Shown here: positions 43,155 through 52,976 of the stretch, piece by piece | Layout: each line of letters starts with the position of its first letter | Position numbering within the stretch: the first letter of the stretch is position 1 | Assembly (NCBI RefSeq): GCF_014640295.1 | Contig: NZ_BMGR01000015.1 | Span: forward strand, 62,001 to 126,000 | From: Paenibacillus abyssi | GTDB taxonomy: Bacteria > Bacillota > Bacilli > Paenibacillales > Paenibacillaceae | Reading direction: 5' to 3' | DNA: 64,000 nt | Notes under the pieces: generated by a model | What the model was told of the DNA's origin: nothing | The model's input: only the letters and a program-made list of their open reading frames with translations | Databases searched by the model: none | Translations under genes and position numbers: made by a program

Positions 43155-43184
43155 GAAAAACCTGACGGAAAGATCACCGCCAGG
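43155..43184 (-). terminator. Intrinsic terminator after the GGDEF/EAL gene
   Basis: CCTGACGG at 43161-43168 pairs with CCGCCAGG at 43177-43184 (one mismatch) and is followed on the minus strand by five T residues. Confidence 0.75.
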
Positions 43185-43195
43185 CTTTCAATTTG

Positions 43196-44488
43196 TCAAC
43201 AAACTAAACGGTCACTCAAAAAAAGCGCTTCAAGCTCATCTGCCGAAATCGGCGGACTGAGCAGGTAGCCTTGAATGGTTGTGCATTTTGTTTCTTTCAA
43301 TATTTCCAATTGGCTAACCTCTTCCACGCCTTCCGCGACGATTTGCAGATTCAAGGAATGGCCCAGATTAATAATAGCGTGTGTGATCGCCAGATCACTT
43401 TGGTCATTATGTATGTTTTTTACAAAGGAACGATCAATTTTCAAACATTGAATCGGAAAATGCTTTAAATAATTAAGCGATGAGTATCCGATCCCAAAGT
43501 CATCAATCGAGATCGAGATGCCGATTGCCGATAGTCGCTCTAAAATCGCAACGGTTTTATCCATATCGTGCATAATCGAGCTCTCTGTAATCTCCAATTC
43601 CAGAAAATCCGGGACTAATTCTGACTGTTCGATAATTTGCTTCACATTGTCTGCAAACGAAAGATCTTGAAATTGGACCGGGGAAATGTTGACGGCGATT
43701 TGCGCACCGATAATCCCTGCTTCCTGCCACCGTTTCTTTTGTTCACATGCGCTCCGCAGCACCCAATTCCCTAATTCAACGATCAGGCCGGTCTCTTCCG
43801 CCAGCGGAATAAATTCAGCGGGAGGAATTATGCCTTGAACGGGATGGTTCCACCGCACAAGGGCCTCCAGACATATAATCTTACCGGAGGCTAACTCCAG
43901 TCGAGGCTGATAATACAAAACCAACTGCTCCGTTGCAATCGCTTTACATAGCTCGGTCTCCATCCTCAGTCGGTCGATCGGCATCGAAGAAAGCGAATCG
44001 TCATAAAAGCATACTCTGTTCTTTCCGTTTCGCTTGGCCGTTAACAGCGCTATTCCTACCCTCTGGATGGAGCACTCCAAGCCTCGTTCACCGCTGGAAA
44101 TAACATCAATCCCGATGCTTGCGCTTACCATGCATTCAATGTCCTGCAGCCAGAAGGATAATCTAAACAGCTGCTGTATTTGTTCGGATATGGATACCAA
44201 GTCTTCAAATTGGTCAAACCGGATCAAAAAAGCAAACTCATCGTCCCCGATCCGGTACACGGCCATTTCATCCGTGACAGAGCTTAGTCGCAGTTCAACC
44301 TGTTGTAACAGGAGATCGCCATATGCATGTCCTAGTGAAAGATTAATCTGGTTGAACCGGTCGATATCCAACAAAAAAATAGCAAATTGCTGTTCTTGAT
44401 TGCTTCCGTTCTGAATTCTTTCCATTGCCACAGTAAGAGAGTCACTTAATTCTTTATAAGAAATCACTCTAGGTTCCCGGCTTTCCAT
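43196..44488 (-). CDS. GGDEF-EAL protein, probable c-di-GMP phosphodiesterase
   Basis: A 430-residue soluble protein. The GGDEF domain (about 20-165) carries YRIGDDEF instead of GGDEF, so cyclase activity is doubtful. The EAL domain (about 180-425) keeps ICLEALVRW, VNISP, LELEITES, DDFGIGYSSLNYLKHFPIQCLKID, VAEGVEE and the GYLLS loop, the full catalytic set, so it should hydrolyse c-di-GMP. No sensor or membrane segment is seen. Transcribed on the opposite strand from the exonuclease gene at 44709. Confidence 0.9.
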   Translation of the reverse strand: MESREPRVISYKELSDSLTVAMERIQNGSNQEQQFAIFLLDIDRFNQINLSLGHAYGDLLLQQVELRLSSVTDEMAVYRIGDDEFAFLIRFDQFEDLVSISEQIQQLFRLSFWLQDIECMVSASIGIDVISSGERGLECSIQRVGIALLTAKRNGKNRVCFYDDSLSSMPIDRLRMETELCKAIATEQLVLYYQPRLELASGKIICLEALVRWNHPVQGIIPPAEFIPLAEETGLIVELGNWVLRSACEQKKRWQEAGIIGAQIAVNISPVQFQDLSFADNVKQIIEQSELVPDFLELEITESSIMHDMDKTVAILERLSAIGISISIDDFGIGYSSLNYLKHFPIQCLKIDRSFVKNIHNDQSDLAITHAIINLGHSLNLQIVAEGVEEVSQLEILKETKCTTIQGYLLSPPISADELEALFLSDRLVC

Positions 44489-44708
44489 GGATGCCTCCCT
44501 TTAGCTGAACAACATCGATAATCTGTATCTAATCGCAATGTATAAGACGAGAGGAAAATGAGATCGGGATGACTCAGACTCATCCAATATTATAACATGG
44601 ACAATTGGGCTTAGAAATAGTTGCCAGACACGAAAGAAGGAAATAGGCAGTTTTTTGTCGAAATTCATGTGGATATACATACCTGATCTATATTTTTGAG
44701 GTGAAGCA

Positions 44709-45317
44709 ATGAAATTAGATAACATCACAGTCATCGATTTTGAAACAAGCGGTCTTGATCCTGCAAAAGATCGCGTTATTGAGTTATGTGCCATTCGCTG
44801 TCATGGCGGAGAAATTGTCGGCCACTTCAGCACCCTCATCCATTTTGAAGGCTATCTTTCACCGAAAATTACGGAGCTTACCGGCATTACGTCCGATATG
44901 CTGATCGGAGGAATGGATGAGGAGACGGCCTTTCGCATTCTGAACCGGATGATCGGCTCCAACATTATCGTCGCCCATAATGCCGCATTCGATTTAGGCT
45001 TTCTCCACCACACACTGATGAGGCTTGCCGGCAGGACGTTCAAAAATGATTTTATCGATACATTAACGATCAGCCGTCTTCGCCAAACTTATCCGCATAC
45101 CTTAAAGGATATGTGTGACCGGTACGGCATTGCGTTGGAACAGGGGCATCGCGCCGATTATGATGTGCTTGCATGCTGGCAGCTGCTAAAAAAGTTCAAT
45201 GAAGAACAGCCGATTGACGACCAGCTTAACAAGCTGGGTTATATCGAAAAATACGGTCCGCCCAAATGGCATCCCGCCTATGCGCAAACCGAAGGCATAC
45301 GGATTCGCTACGCTTAA
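44709..45317 (+). CDS. DnaQ/PolC-like 3'-5' exonuclease
   Basis: A 202-residue DEDDh nuclease. Exo I is in VIDFETSGLDPAKDRVIEL, Exo II in IVAHNAAFDLGFL and Exo III in HRADYDVLACW with its His. It is a stand-alone proofreading-type exonuclease similar to PolC exonuclease or DinG-type domains, with about 25 residues at the C-terminus (KYGPPKWHPAYAQTEG) outside the core. GAGGTGAAGCA precedes the ATG. Isolated from any replication gene; it lies between two c-di-GMP genes on the other strand. Confidence 0.88.
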   Translation: MKLDNITVIDFETSGLDPAKDRVIELCAIRCHGGEIVGHFSTLIHFEGYLSPKITELTGITSDMLIGGMDEETAFRILNRMIGSNIIVAHNAAFDLGFLHHTLMRLAGRTFKNDFIDTLTISRLRQTYPHTLKDMCDRYGIALEQGHRADYDVLACWQLLKKFNEEQPIDDQLNKLGYIEKYGPPKWHPAYAQTEGIRIRYA

Positions 45318-45333
45318 GGCTCATCCGTATGTC

Positions 45334-47838
45334 TCATACAGGCTGCGACTCCTTACAGAACGCCAGAAATTGCCCGGCAGGAAGCGGAGGGCAGAATACG
45401 TAGCCTTGAATAGCATCGCAGTTCTGCAATTTCAAGATGTCCATCTGCTCCTTTGTTTCAACGCCTTCCGTGACGACTGTCAACCCGAGTGTGTGGGCAA
45501 TCTCGATCACCGACCTGACGATGGCCTGGTCCTTCTCAACGGTCGCAATATGTTCGATAAACGATTTATCCAGCTTCAAGCAGTCCACGGGAATGTTTTT
45601 CAAATAACTGAGCGATGAAAAACCCGTTCCAAAATCGTCCAACGACATTTGTACCCCTATACTCTTCAGCTCCCGCATCAATTGAATGGTAGAATGGGGA
45701 TTGTGCATAAACACGCTTTCTGTCAGCTCCAGATCAATGCGCTCCGCAGTAATGCCATTTTGCTCAATACATTGCGAGATGAACTGGATGAGATCCCGCT
45801 GCCTAAATTGAATCATGGACAAGTTCACGCTGGCAGAAAACGGCGGCAGCCCTTCAAGATCCCATTGTTTGAGATGTTTGCAGACGGTATGGATGACCCA
45901 CTCCCCCAGCTTGATAATAAACCCTGTCCGTTCAGCGATCGGAATGAATTCCTGCGGAGAGATCATGCCGAGCTCCGGATGCTTCCACCGCAGAAGCGCT
46001 TCCGCACCGATGATCGTATTCGAATCCAAACTCAGCTTTGGTTGATAATAGACTGTGAATTCACCTTGCTCCAATGCGACGGGCATCCTGCGCTCAAGCT
46101 GCTGCTCCCGTGATGGCAGCTGACTCATGGATGACTCGAATAAACGATAGCTGTTCCGCTGTTTCTTCGCGATATACATCGCCGTATCAGCCTTCTTCAA
46201 CCAGACCGGGCCGCTTTCCGGACTTTCATACAGCCCGATCCCGATGCTGGCCGTAATCATAAACTGCCTCCCATTTATTAAATAGGGCTCCGCAATGACC
46301 GATAACAGCGTGAATGCCATCGTCTCCAGATGTTCTACACTCTTGACATGGCGTATCATAACGATGAACTCATCGCCGTCTGATCTAGCGATCTTCCCTT
46401 GATTATCAACAATCTGTGTAATTCTGCCGGCCACCTCGCGCAGCAGCTCGTCCCCGACAATATGATCAAAAACATCATTGATTAGCTTAAATTGGTCCAG
46501 ATCAATATTGATTAATGCAAGCCTTTCATTTTTTTTCCGCTGTTTTATTGCCGCCTCGATATATTCATTCATTTCAGACCGGTTGTATAATCCGGTTAAC
46601 AGATCATGTGAACCCTTATAGGAAACATCCGTGAGAAGAGACTGCAGATTGTCTGTCATCTTATTAATATCTTTTGCCAAGCTGCCGACCTCATCCGAAC
46701 GATGTACTGCAATCGTTGTTGAAAGATCCCCTCCGGCGATCCGTTTGACCAGTGACGCAATTGTCTGCAGCGGACGGGTAATTCGCCTCGCCGCAAAGAA
46801 GGCCGCTATCATCCCGAATATCGATAAAATCAAAAAAAACGTATACGACATCCAGACAAGAGACTCGGTTTTTTGCATAATTTCTTGCTCAGTAGCAACA
46901 TAACCCGGAATCCGGCTGAGCAGCACGCTTCTTATTTCTCCCTTATAGTCAAACTGCGGCGTAAAATAAGACGCGTACGGGACTCCATCTAGTGTTATCG
47001 TCCGCATGGCCGCTTGTCCGCTTCGCTGCACCTCCTGCAGAATCGGCAATAACGTGTGATATACGTCATTATGTTCAGCTAACTGCTGCAAATTTAGGGA
47101 TTGGTCTCTCCGTTTTTCGTGGGAATCAAAAAACAACCGATTCCCAATCTCATCATTTTGCACATCCGACATTAAGTAGAAGTCGTCTTGTCCAGTTGCG
47201 ATAAACAAGGTCATTCCTGTTTCTGAGCTTAGAGCGATTTGATTCAGCATCCGGGAATATGTTTGTTGACCTACGACGATCGCACCGATTACCGTTCCAT
47301 CACCATCTCGAATCGGTGTCGTAATCTGCAGCTTCCCGTCTTCATCGTTAACTTCCCATGATACAACCGATCTGCCTCCATCCATCGCCTCGTTGGTAGA
47401 ATCATAGGAGAGCTGATCATTACCGTCGAACAGCGGATTGCTCGGACAAGCCAGAATCGGAGTTTTGCCTTCCGGAGTTCTATCCGTGAGCCTTGTAACC
47501 CAGACCAGATCAATGCCAAGCTGTTCTCTGGCAATGGCCGCATTGTCACCGAGCGCTTGATGGATTAATGCCGCATCCCCGGTTTGTATGCCCAGGATCA
47601 CATCCTCGTCGGTTGCCCATTGCTCGGCAAGCAGCTTCGCTGATTTTGTTATGTAGGAAACTTGCGATTCTACGCTTCGTTCCACCAGCTTTATCCTGTC
47701 ATCTAACTGATTCCTAAGGATTTCAGAAGAATAATTTGTCGTCTCTCTAAGCACCATTTGTATAAATATAATACTGCTGCAAAGCAGTATGATAATTGTC
47801 ACGCTAACAAATAACACAAACCGCCAGGTAATCGACAC
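45334..47838 (-). CDS. Membrane dCache-HAMP-GGDEF-EAL protein, probable phosphodiesterase
   Basis: An 834-residue receptor. An N-terminal helix (FVLFVSVTIIILLCSSIIFI) and a second near residue 340 bracket a double-Cache-like extracellular domain (IGLQTGDAA..., TPIRDGDGTVIGAIVVGQ). HAMP (ITRPLQTIASLVKRIAGGDLST) follows. The GGDEF domain reads ARSDGDEFIV (first Gly replaced by Asp), so cyclase activity is doubtful, whereas the EAL domain has EALLRWKHP, VNLSM, DLELTESVF, LDDFGTGFSSLSYLKNIPVDCLKLD, VTEGVE and QGYVF. It probably degrades c-di-GMP in response to an external ligand. Convergent with the exonuclease gene. Confidence 0.88.
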   Translation of the reverse strand: MSITWRFVLFVSVTIIILLCSSIIFIQMVLRETTNYSSEILRNQLDDRIKLVERSVESQVSYITKSAKLLAEQWATDEDVILGIQTGDAALIHQALGDNAAIAREQLGIDLVWVTRLTDRTPEGKTPILACPSNPLFDGNDQLSYDSTNEAMDGGRSVVSWEVNDEDGKLQITTPIRDGDGTVIGAIVVGQQTYSRMLNQIALSSETGMTLFIATGQDDFYLMSDVQNDEIGNRLFFDSHEKRRDQSLNLQQLAEHNDVYHTLLPILQEVQRSGQAAMRTITLDGVPYASYFTPQFDYKGEIRSVLLSRIPGYVATEQEIMQKTESLVWMSYTFFLILSIFGMIAAFFAARRITRPLQTIASLVKRIAGGDLSTTIAVHRSDEVGSLAKDINKMTDNLQSLLTDVSYKGSHDLLTGLYNRSEMNEYIEAAIKQRKKNERLALINIDLDQFKLINDVFDHIVGDELLREVAGRITQIVDNQGKIARSDGDEFIVMIRHVKSVEHLETMAFTLLSVIAEPYLINGRQFMITASIGIGLYESPESGPVWLKKADTAMYIAKKQRNSYRLFESSMSQLPSREQQLERRMPVALEQGEFTVYYQPKLSLDSNTIIGAEALLRWKHPELGMISPQEFIPIAERTGFIIKLGEWVIHTVCKHLKQWDLEGLPPFSASVNLSMIQFRQRDLIQFISQCIEQNGITAERIDLELTESVFMHNPHSTIQLMRELKSIGVQMSLDDFGTGFSSLSYLKNIPVDCLKLDKSFIEHIATVEKDQAIVRSVIEIAHTLGLTVVTEGVETKEQMDILKLQNCDAIQGYVFCPPLPAGQFLAFCKESQPV

Positions 47839-47963
47839 CGGGTCACCTCTAATCGTTCATCTGTTGTAAAATAATATCGGATTCAGAACGCTTTTCTGTA
47901 ATAACAAATGGAAATTTTGTGATGTTCGTTTGCCTTAAAGCAACGGCTCCGAACGAAAAAAAT

Positions 47964-47984
47964 CCGGATGCGATCCGCATCCGG
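47964..47984 (-). terminator. Intrinsic terminator after the EAL gene
   Basis: CCGGATGCG and CGCATCCGG with a three-base loop, followed on the minus strand by a run of seven T residues. A strong terminator between the EAL gene and the receptor gene. Confidence 0.88.
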
Positions 47985-48004
47985 CTTATTCGATGTATCC
48001 TATT

Positions 48005-48973
48005 CTATGTATAATCGATCGGCTCTAGCTGCGGGCTGCCGAATAAAAAGCCCTGCCCCAAATCAACGCCCGCATGTTTCAAATATTCCCATTCCTCTAA
48101 ACGCTCTATCCCTTCAGCCAAGACGATGCCGTTATAGCTTTGAGCCGTGTCTACGATGGCTTGAATGACTCGCTGCTTTCCTGCCCCCTGCTCACAGTTT
48201 CGAATGATATCACGATCGATTTTTACGAAATCCGGTTTAAGCTCTTCTACCAGCTGCGTTGTCGAAAACCCTGCCCCCACATCATCAAGAGCAACCCGAA
48301 TGCCGCTTTGCCGATAGACGTCAAACACATTCTGCAAATGATTCACATCGTCGATTTTTTCGGTTTCTACAACTTCAAAGACAAAATCGGAAGGATCTAA
48401 GTTATATTTCTCTATCGCTTCAAACGTATGGCTTAAGCAATAGTTCGGATTATAAATGGAAGAAGGCAAAAAATTAATAAATCGTTTGATACCGTGCGGA
48501 AGTTTTCTTGCACTCGTCTCGATCGCGCTAATCCGGGCTTGACGGTCCAAAAACGAATGAAGGCCGGATTGGCGGGCAACATCAAATAATTGAAACGGTT
48601 GAAAATCCGGCTCTCCCGGCAGCGGACGAAGCAAAAATTCATAGGCGTAAATCTTTTCATCCTTCGCACTAATGATCGGCTGCATATGGGAGCAAAATTT
48701 CCGTCGGCTGATAATCGCAATCAGATCCGAATGCTCCAACCGTGTTTTAAAGTTGCTAAGCGGTATATAATCGCTGTCCATCTGAAACGGATCGGAATGG
48801 CCGGTAATTCTTACATACTGCTCTTCATCGCTGATTTCAAGCTTATTCAGCAGATCAAACAATTGCTCTTTGTTGTCATACGCCATTGAAATCTCGTCTC
48901 CACGGGCAGATCTCAGAAATACATTTCCTTGATCGTAAATCGTTGAAACGCTGCTGCAGGAAGAACACTTCAT
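48005..48973 (-). CDS. EAL-domain c-di-GMP phosphodiesterase with N-terminal CxxC
   Basis: About 322 residues from the ATG at 48973, which has GGAG seven bases upstream. It starts MKCSSCSSVSTIYDQGN, giving a possible metal or redox site, followed by a linker and an EAL domain (about 85-320) with AYEFLLRPLPGE (EFL variant of EAL), FINFLPSSI, FEVVETEK, ALDDVGAGFS, FVKIDR, LAEGIE and QGFLFG. All catalytic positions appear filled. No GGDEF domain. The N-terminal Cys pair may sense redox or metal, an inference. Confidence 0.88.
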   Translation of the reverse strand: MKCSSCSSVSTIYDQGNVFLRSARGDEISMAYDNKEQLFDLLNKLEISDEEQYVRITGHSDPFQMDSDYIPLSNFKTRLEHSDLIAIISRRKFCSHMQPIISAKDEKIYAYEFLLRPLPGEPDFQPFQLFDVARQSGLHSFLDRQARISAIETSARKLPHGIKRFINFLPSSIYNPNYCLSHTFEAIEKYNLDPSDFVFEVVETEKIDDVNHLQNVFDVYRQSGIRVALDDVGAGFSTTQLVEELKPDFVKIDRDIIRNCEQGAGKQRVIQAIVDTAQSYNGIVLAEGIERLEEWEYLKHAGVDLGQGFLFGSPQLEPIDYT

Positions 48974-49097
48974 AGTACAACTCCAGTCTGTAAGATTAAT
49001 AATATGGATCAATTATACATTATACATTAACCAGATCGCTATAAAGCCAATCCACAGCATAAATCGAAAGCTGTATGCCAAGCCCGCTGGAATGCAA

Positions 49098-49122
49098 AAA
49101 AAGGCCCTTTTGGGCCCTTTTT
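49098..49122 (-). terminator. Terminator after the drug-exporter gene
   Basis: GGCCC and GGGCC flank AAAA, followed on the minus strand by seven T residues. Confidence 0.7.
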
Positions 49123-49130
49123 GGCTCCTT

Positions 49131-50762
49131 CTAATTTTGCCTTGCCGGCTTACCCTTTGACGCGCTGCCGGATACTTCTTCAGAACCGTCTTTCTTCATG
49201 GCGCTGCGAAGTGGAATCTCTTTGATGAAGATCGTACAAATAAATGCCAGCCCAATGACAGCCGCACCGGAAATAAACACCCCGGACAGCGAATAACCAA
49301 GCGCTTCCCTTAACAGTAAAACCGCCTGATCGAACATCGTCCGCAGCTCAGCAGGCAGTGATTCAGCAGCCGCTGCAAGCTTCTGCGAGTCGAGCAGTGC
49401 TTGAGGATCTTTTAATAAGTTAAAGGCAGCCGCTGCTTCCTCCGGTATCTGCACAGGTCCGTTTCGCTGCATCCCGGCCGAAGTTTCCATCATTCTGCTT
49501 GATAAACGGTGCACCATAATGGTGGACATGACGGAGACGCCGATCGTTCCGCCCAATGAACGGAACAGCTGCGATGAAGCCGTGGCCACTCCCAGCATTT
49601 TATCCTCTACCGAATTCTGGACGGTCAGCGTAAAGACAGGCATTGCCAACCCTAAACCAAGCCCCGTTACGATCATATTTATAATTGCTGTGAGCGTCGT
49701 TGTGCTTGTATCCATCCTGGATAACATCAGCATGCCAATCCCCATAATTACGATTCCGATTAATGCAAGCGTCTTGTATTTTCCTGTTCTTGTCATCATT
49801 TGTCCGCCGATCGCACTTCCAAGCACCAAGCTCAGCGTCATCGGCATGACGACATACCCCGATAATGTAGCGGAAGTACCAAGTACGCCCTGAATAAACC
49901 ATGGCATATACATGATCGCTCCGAACATTCCCGCTCCGAGAAGAAAGCTCACAAGGTTAGAAATGGAATATACGCTGTTCTTGAACAAATGAAGCGGAAC
50001 AACAGGGCTTTTCACCTTGAGCTCGGAGATGATAAATAAAATCAGCGCAGCCAGCGCGCCACTGAGCAGTCCAATAATTTGAACCGATCCCCACGCATAC
50101 GTCGTGCCCGCCCATGAAAAAGCAAGCAATAACGGAACCATCGTCAGCGTCAGGAAAAGCGAGCCGAGATAATCGATCGATTCGCCCCGTTTGCGCTCAA
50201 CTTTGGGAAACATCATCCAGATCATTACGAAAGCGATGATGCCAAACGGCAAAAACACCCAAAATACCCAATGCCATTCCGTATGGTCAACGATATACCC
50301 GCCGAGTGTCGGGCCGAACACACTTGCTAATCCAAAGACACCCGTCATCAAACCTTGCCACCGTCCGCGCTCCCGCGGAGCGAATAAATCACCAACTGCC
50401 GTAAATGCGGTAGACATAATCATCCCGCCGCCTAATCCTTGAATCCCCCGGTAGACAATGAGCTGCATAATATTTTCGGAAAGCCCGCACAGCAAGGACC
50501 CGACGACAAACACACCAATGCCGACTAAGATGAACGGTTTACGGCCATATATATCGGATAGCTTGCCTACCAGAATCGTTGTAATGCTCGATGTGAGCAT
50601 ATAAACGGTAAACACCCAGCTGTAATACTCCATACCGCCCAGACGCTCTATGATCGTCGGCAGCGCTGTGCTGATAATGGTTTGATTCAGCGCGGCAAAT
50701 AAAAGCGCGGCCATGACCGCCACCATAATTGTTATCTTCTTGCGATGGTCTAAATTCTCCAT
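49131..50762 (-). CDS. DHA2-family MFS drug exporter (EmrB/QacA-type)
   Basis: A 543-residue protein with 14 predicted helices. It has GKLSDIYGRKPFILVG (motif A), RGIQGLGGGMIMS and the proline/glycine-rich TGVFGLASVFGPTLGGYIVDHTEWHWVFWVFLP (motif C), which mark H+-coupled multidrug antiporters. It lies 15 bases downstream of a MarR gene in the same transcript and is probably repressed by that protein. Confidence 0.92.
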   Translation of the reverse strand: MENLDHRKKITIMVAVMAALLFAALNQTIISTALPTIIERLGGMEYYSWVFTVYMLTSSITTILVGKLSDIYGRKPFILVGIGVFVVGSLLCGLSENIMQLIVYRGIQGLGGGMIMSTAFTAVGDLFAPRERGRWQGLMTGVFGLASVFGPTLGGYIVDHTEWHWVFWVFLPFGIIAFVMIWMMFPKVERKRGESIDYLGSLFLTLTMVPLLLAFSWAGTTYAWGSVQIIGLLSGALAALILFIISELKVKSPVVPLHLFKNSVYSISNLVSFLLGAGMFGAIMYMPWFIQGVLGTSATLSGYVVMPMTLSLVLGSAIGGQMMTRTGKYKTLALIGIVIMGIGMLMLSRMDTSTTTLTAIINMIVTGLGLGLAMPVFTLTVQNSVEDKMLGVATASSQLFRSLGGTIGVSVMSTIMVHRLSSRMMETSAGMQRNGPVQIPEEAAAAFNLLKDPQALLDSQKLAAAAESLPAELRTMFDQAVLLLREALGYSLSGVFISGAAVIGLAFICTIFIKEIPLRSAMKKDGSEEVSGSASKGKPARQN

Positions 50763-50777
50763 TTCTTTACCCGCTCC

Positions 50778-51227
50778 TTAATGTGAGGAGTCCACTATTT
50801 TCATAAGCAGACCAGTCAAATCATGTATCTCTTGATCGGTTAATCCCGTTGTTATCCGCTCCATAATGGCGATTCGTTTCTCTTTAATGGCCTTCACATG
50901 CTGCTGTCCCGCTTCTGTAATCTCAAGCATTACAACTCGGCGGTCGGATTCCCCTCTTTCCCGGCGAATTAACCCTAGACGAATCAAGCTATCCGCCATG
51001 CCTGTCACCGCACCGGAAGTAATGAACAGCATATCTGCCAATACAGATACCTTCTGTGGCCCGGCTTCCGATAAAATCAGCAATACTCTCGCTTGCGTCA
51101 AGCCAAGGCTTGCGATGTTTTCCTTTCCCCACTCCGCCAACAGCTGTTTGCGAAGCAGCCGGAATGCTTCTTCCAGACGGATCATGTCGTCCCGATACTG
51201 TGGGGTACTACCCTTATTCTCCTCCAT
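50778..51227 (-). CDS. MarR-family repressor of the adjacent exporter
   Basis: About 149 residues from the ATG at 51227 (weak GAGG upstream); the GTG at 51245 lacks any binding site. It has the MarR winged HTH: LTQARVLLILSEAGPQKVSVLADMLFITSGAVTGMADSLIRLGLIRRERGESDRRVVMLEIT. The exporter gene follows immediately. The promoter carries a 20-bp perfect palindrome at the predicted start of transcription, consistent with autorepression relieved by a drug-like ligand. Confidence 0.9.
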   Translation of the reverse strand: MEENKGSTPQYRDDMIRLEEAFRLLRKQLLAEWGKENIASLGLTQARVLLILSEAGPQKVSVLADMLFITSGAVTGMADSLIRLGLIRRERGESDRRVVMLEITEAGQQHVKAIKEKRIAIMERITTGLTDQEIHDLTGLLMKIVDSSH

Positions 51228-51280
51228 TAACAGCCTCGCTTTCACGTCTATTCATTTAGTAATATATAATTTAGTCCAAA

Positions 51281-51327
51281 ATATTTTAGTACTAAAATAT
51301 AATAAAACATCCGGCCTTATTCGTCAA
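51281..51327 (-). promoter_or_regulatory. MarR/exporter promoter and palindromic operator
   Basis: Minus-strand promoter TTGACG (51327-51322), 17-base spacer, TATTAT (51304-51299). A perfect palindrome at 51281-51300 with core TTTTAGTACTAAAA abuts the -10 and start site; a degenerate second copy (TTTAGTCCAAAA) lies at 51270-51281. This is the classic layout of a MarR autorepressor. Confidence 0.78.
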
Positions 51328-51335
51328 ACCTAAAT

Positions 51336-51378
51336 AAAGGAACCCTTAAGCCTAGTATCAGCTCATTCGGGTTCCTTT
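51336..51378 (-). terminator. Terminator of the urease operon
   Basis: AAAGGAACCC at 51336-51345 and GGGTTCCTTT at 51369-51378 form a 10-bp stem just after the ureD stop; a T-containing stretch follows on the minus strand. Confidence 0.7.
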
Positions 51379-51401
51379 ATTTATTATCGATATTTTTCCT
51401 T

Positions 51402-52280
51402 TCATTTACGAAAGCGTATAGGCGGCAGCTTCATTAATTCGCAACGCATAACCGTCCATGCCGACTGCAGCAATTCCTGCAGCTGCCAAGCCGTATGGCC
51501 GGCGACGGCAACCGCCAGCCCATGGCGGTACGTTAACGATACACCATACTTGATTGGCTGCCCCAGCCGCTCCGGCAGCGCTTGAAGCGCTGCCCGCAGC
51601 GTATCTGCATGCACGGATTCGATCGCATCGGAGAAGCAATAAAAGCTGCCGATATGGCTCCAATCCTCCCAGGCTCCCGGAGCGTCCAACTGCTGCGTGG
51701 CCGGTTCAATCAATTGACGCTGTGCAAAAATCATTTCCTCTTCATAATATACACGCATCCGATTATCGTATCTGCGGTATTGAAATTTTTCTCCCCTGAG
51801 CAGTCTCCCCGGACTGAGCACCTCAGCCTGCATCCACACCGAGCCACGGCCAAGAAATACCTCCGTCTCATTGGTATAAGCAGCATCCTTATAAAGCATA
51901 ACAGGCTCCATCATATTTTCAATATAAGCGCCGTCATCCACAAGAAACCGCTGTTTCATTGAAGCGGACGTACCGTCCGGACATGGATGCACCTTTGTAT
52001 AACTTTGATTGGTGAGATACAGGCGCGTATCTCTGCCCGCTTGCCAGCTTAACTCATAGCCGTCTCCAGCCAGCAGACCGGGCGAAACATCCATCATCAT
52101 CACGCCAAGCTGCCCGTCGAGCGGAAACGTCTTGGCGATTTTGATCGGTGCGGTGTGATATTTGCCCGTTATTGCCGTTTCTCCATGCCGCAAAGCGAAG
52201 GACGCCCGCAAAATGGAGGCCTGCCTGTCTGGAACTGTTAGATCAGGCGTGGTGATGACTGTGCTCGATCCCGTGCGCAT
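51402..52280 (-). CDS. ureD: Urease accessory protein UreD (UreH)
   Basis: A soluble chaperone scaffold for nickel insertion into urease, with UreF and Ure[56 protein letters not shown] is the conserved N-terminal region and [11 protein letters not shown] the following motif. The start is unsure: the frame reaches back to a TTG at 52319, overlapping ureG; I give the ATG at 52280, which also overlaps the ureG end by about 38 bases. Last gene of the operon. Confidence 0.9.
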   Translation of the reverse strand: MRTGSSTVITTPDLTVPDRQASILRASFALRHGETAITGKYHTAPIKIAKTFPLDGQLGVMMMDVSPGLLAGDGYELSWQAGRDTRLYLTNQSYTKVHPCPDGTSASMKQRFLVDDGAYIENMMEPVMLYKDAAYTNETEVFLGRGSVWMQAEVLSPGRLLRGEKFQYRRYDNRMRVYYEEEMIFAQRQLIEPATQQLDAPGAWEDWSHIGSFYCFSDAIESVHADTLRAALQALPERLGQPIKYGVSLTYRHGLAVAVAGHTAWQLQELLQSAWTVMRCELMKLPPIRFRK

Positions 52281-52932
52281 GGGCCATTTCATGCTCGATC
52301 CACTCGACGATTCTGTCAACGCCTTGACCGCCCAGCAGATTGGAGAAGATATAGGGGCGTCCGGCTCTTACGCGCTTCGTATCGGATTCCATAACCTCCA
52401 GGCTGGCACCCACATAGGGCGCAAGGTCAATCTTGTTGACCAACAGCAGATCGGAACGGGTAATGCCGGGACCGCCTTTACGCGGCAGCTTCTCACCTTG
52501 CGCTACATCTATAATGTAGATAAACCGGTCAACGAGTTCCGGGCTAAACGCAGCGGCCAGGTTATCGCCGCCGCTTTCAATGAAAATAATATCAAGCGGC
52601 TGAAAACGGCGCTCCAGCTCTTCCACTGCTTCAAAATTCATCGAGGCATCCTCACGGATCGCCGTATGCGGACAGCCGCCTGTTTCTACGCCGATAATCC
52701 GTTCTTCCGGCAGCACGCCGGTTCTCATCAAAATTTGGGCGTCTTCTTTGGTATAGATATCGTTTGTGATCACGGCCAGACTGTATTTATCGCTTAATTC
52801 GCGCGTTATTTTTTCAACTAATGCCGTTTTCCCCGATCCGACAGGACCTCCGATACCGATCCGAACCGGCCGTGACCGATCGAGCGGCGATTTCTCCCAC
52901 TCATGATGATGATGTCCTTGACCTTGGCACAT
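52243..52932 (-). CDS. ureG: Urease accessory GTPase UreG, His-rich at both ends
   Basis: A 229-residue SIMIBI-class GTPase that powers nickel delivery. P-loop [11 protein letters not shown], the metal-linked [19 protein letters not shown] (Cys-Pro-His) motif, the [13 protein letters not shown] switch and LVNKIDLA are present. The N-terminus carries [11 protein letters not shown] and the C-terminus ends [13 protein letters not shown], unusual additions able to bind nickel. No ureE gene is present, so these tails may replace UreE in nickel storage (inference). GGAGGA precedes the ATG. Confidence 0.94.
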   Translation of the reverse strand: MCQGQGHHHHEWEKSPLDRSRPVRIGIGGPVGSGKTALVEKITRELSDKYSLAVITNDIYTKEDAQILMRTGVLPEERIIGVETGGCPHTAIREDASMNFEAVEELERRFQPLDIIFIESGGDNLAAAFSPELVDRFIYIIDVAQGEKLPRKGGPGITRSDLLLVNKIDLAPYVGASLEVMESDTKRVRAGRPYIFSNLLGGQGVDRIVEWIEHEMAHAHGIEHSHHHA

Positions 52933-52976
52933 ATGTCATTCCTCCGCTTCATGATTTCGTAACATTCATACAACAT

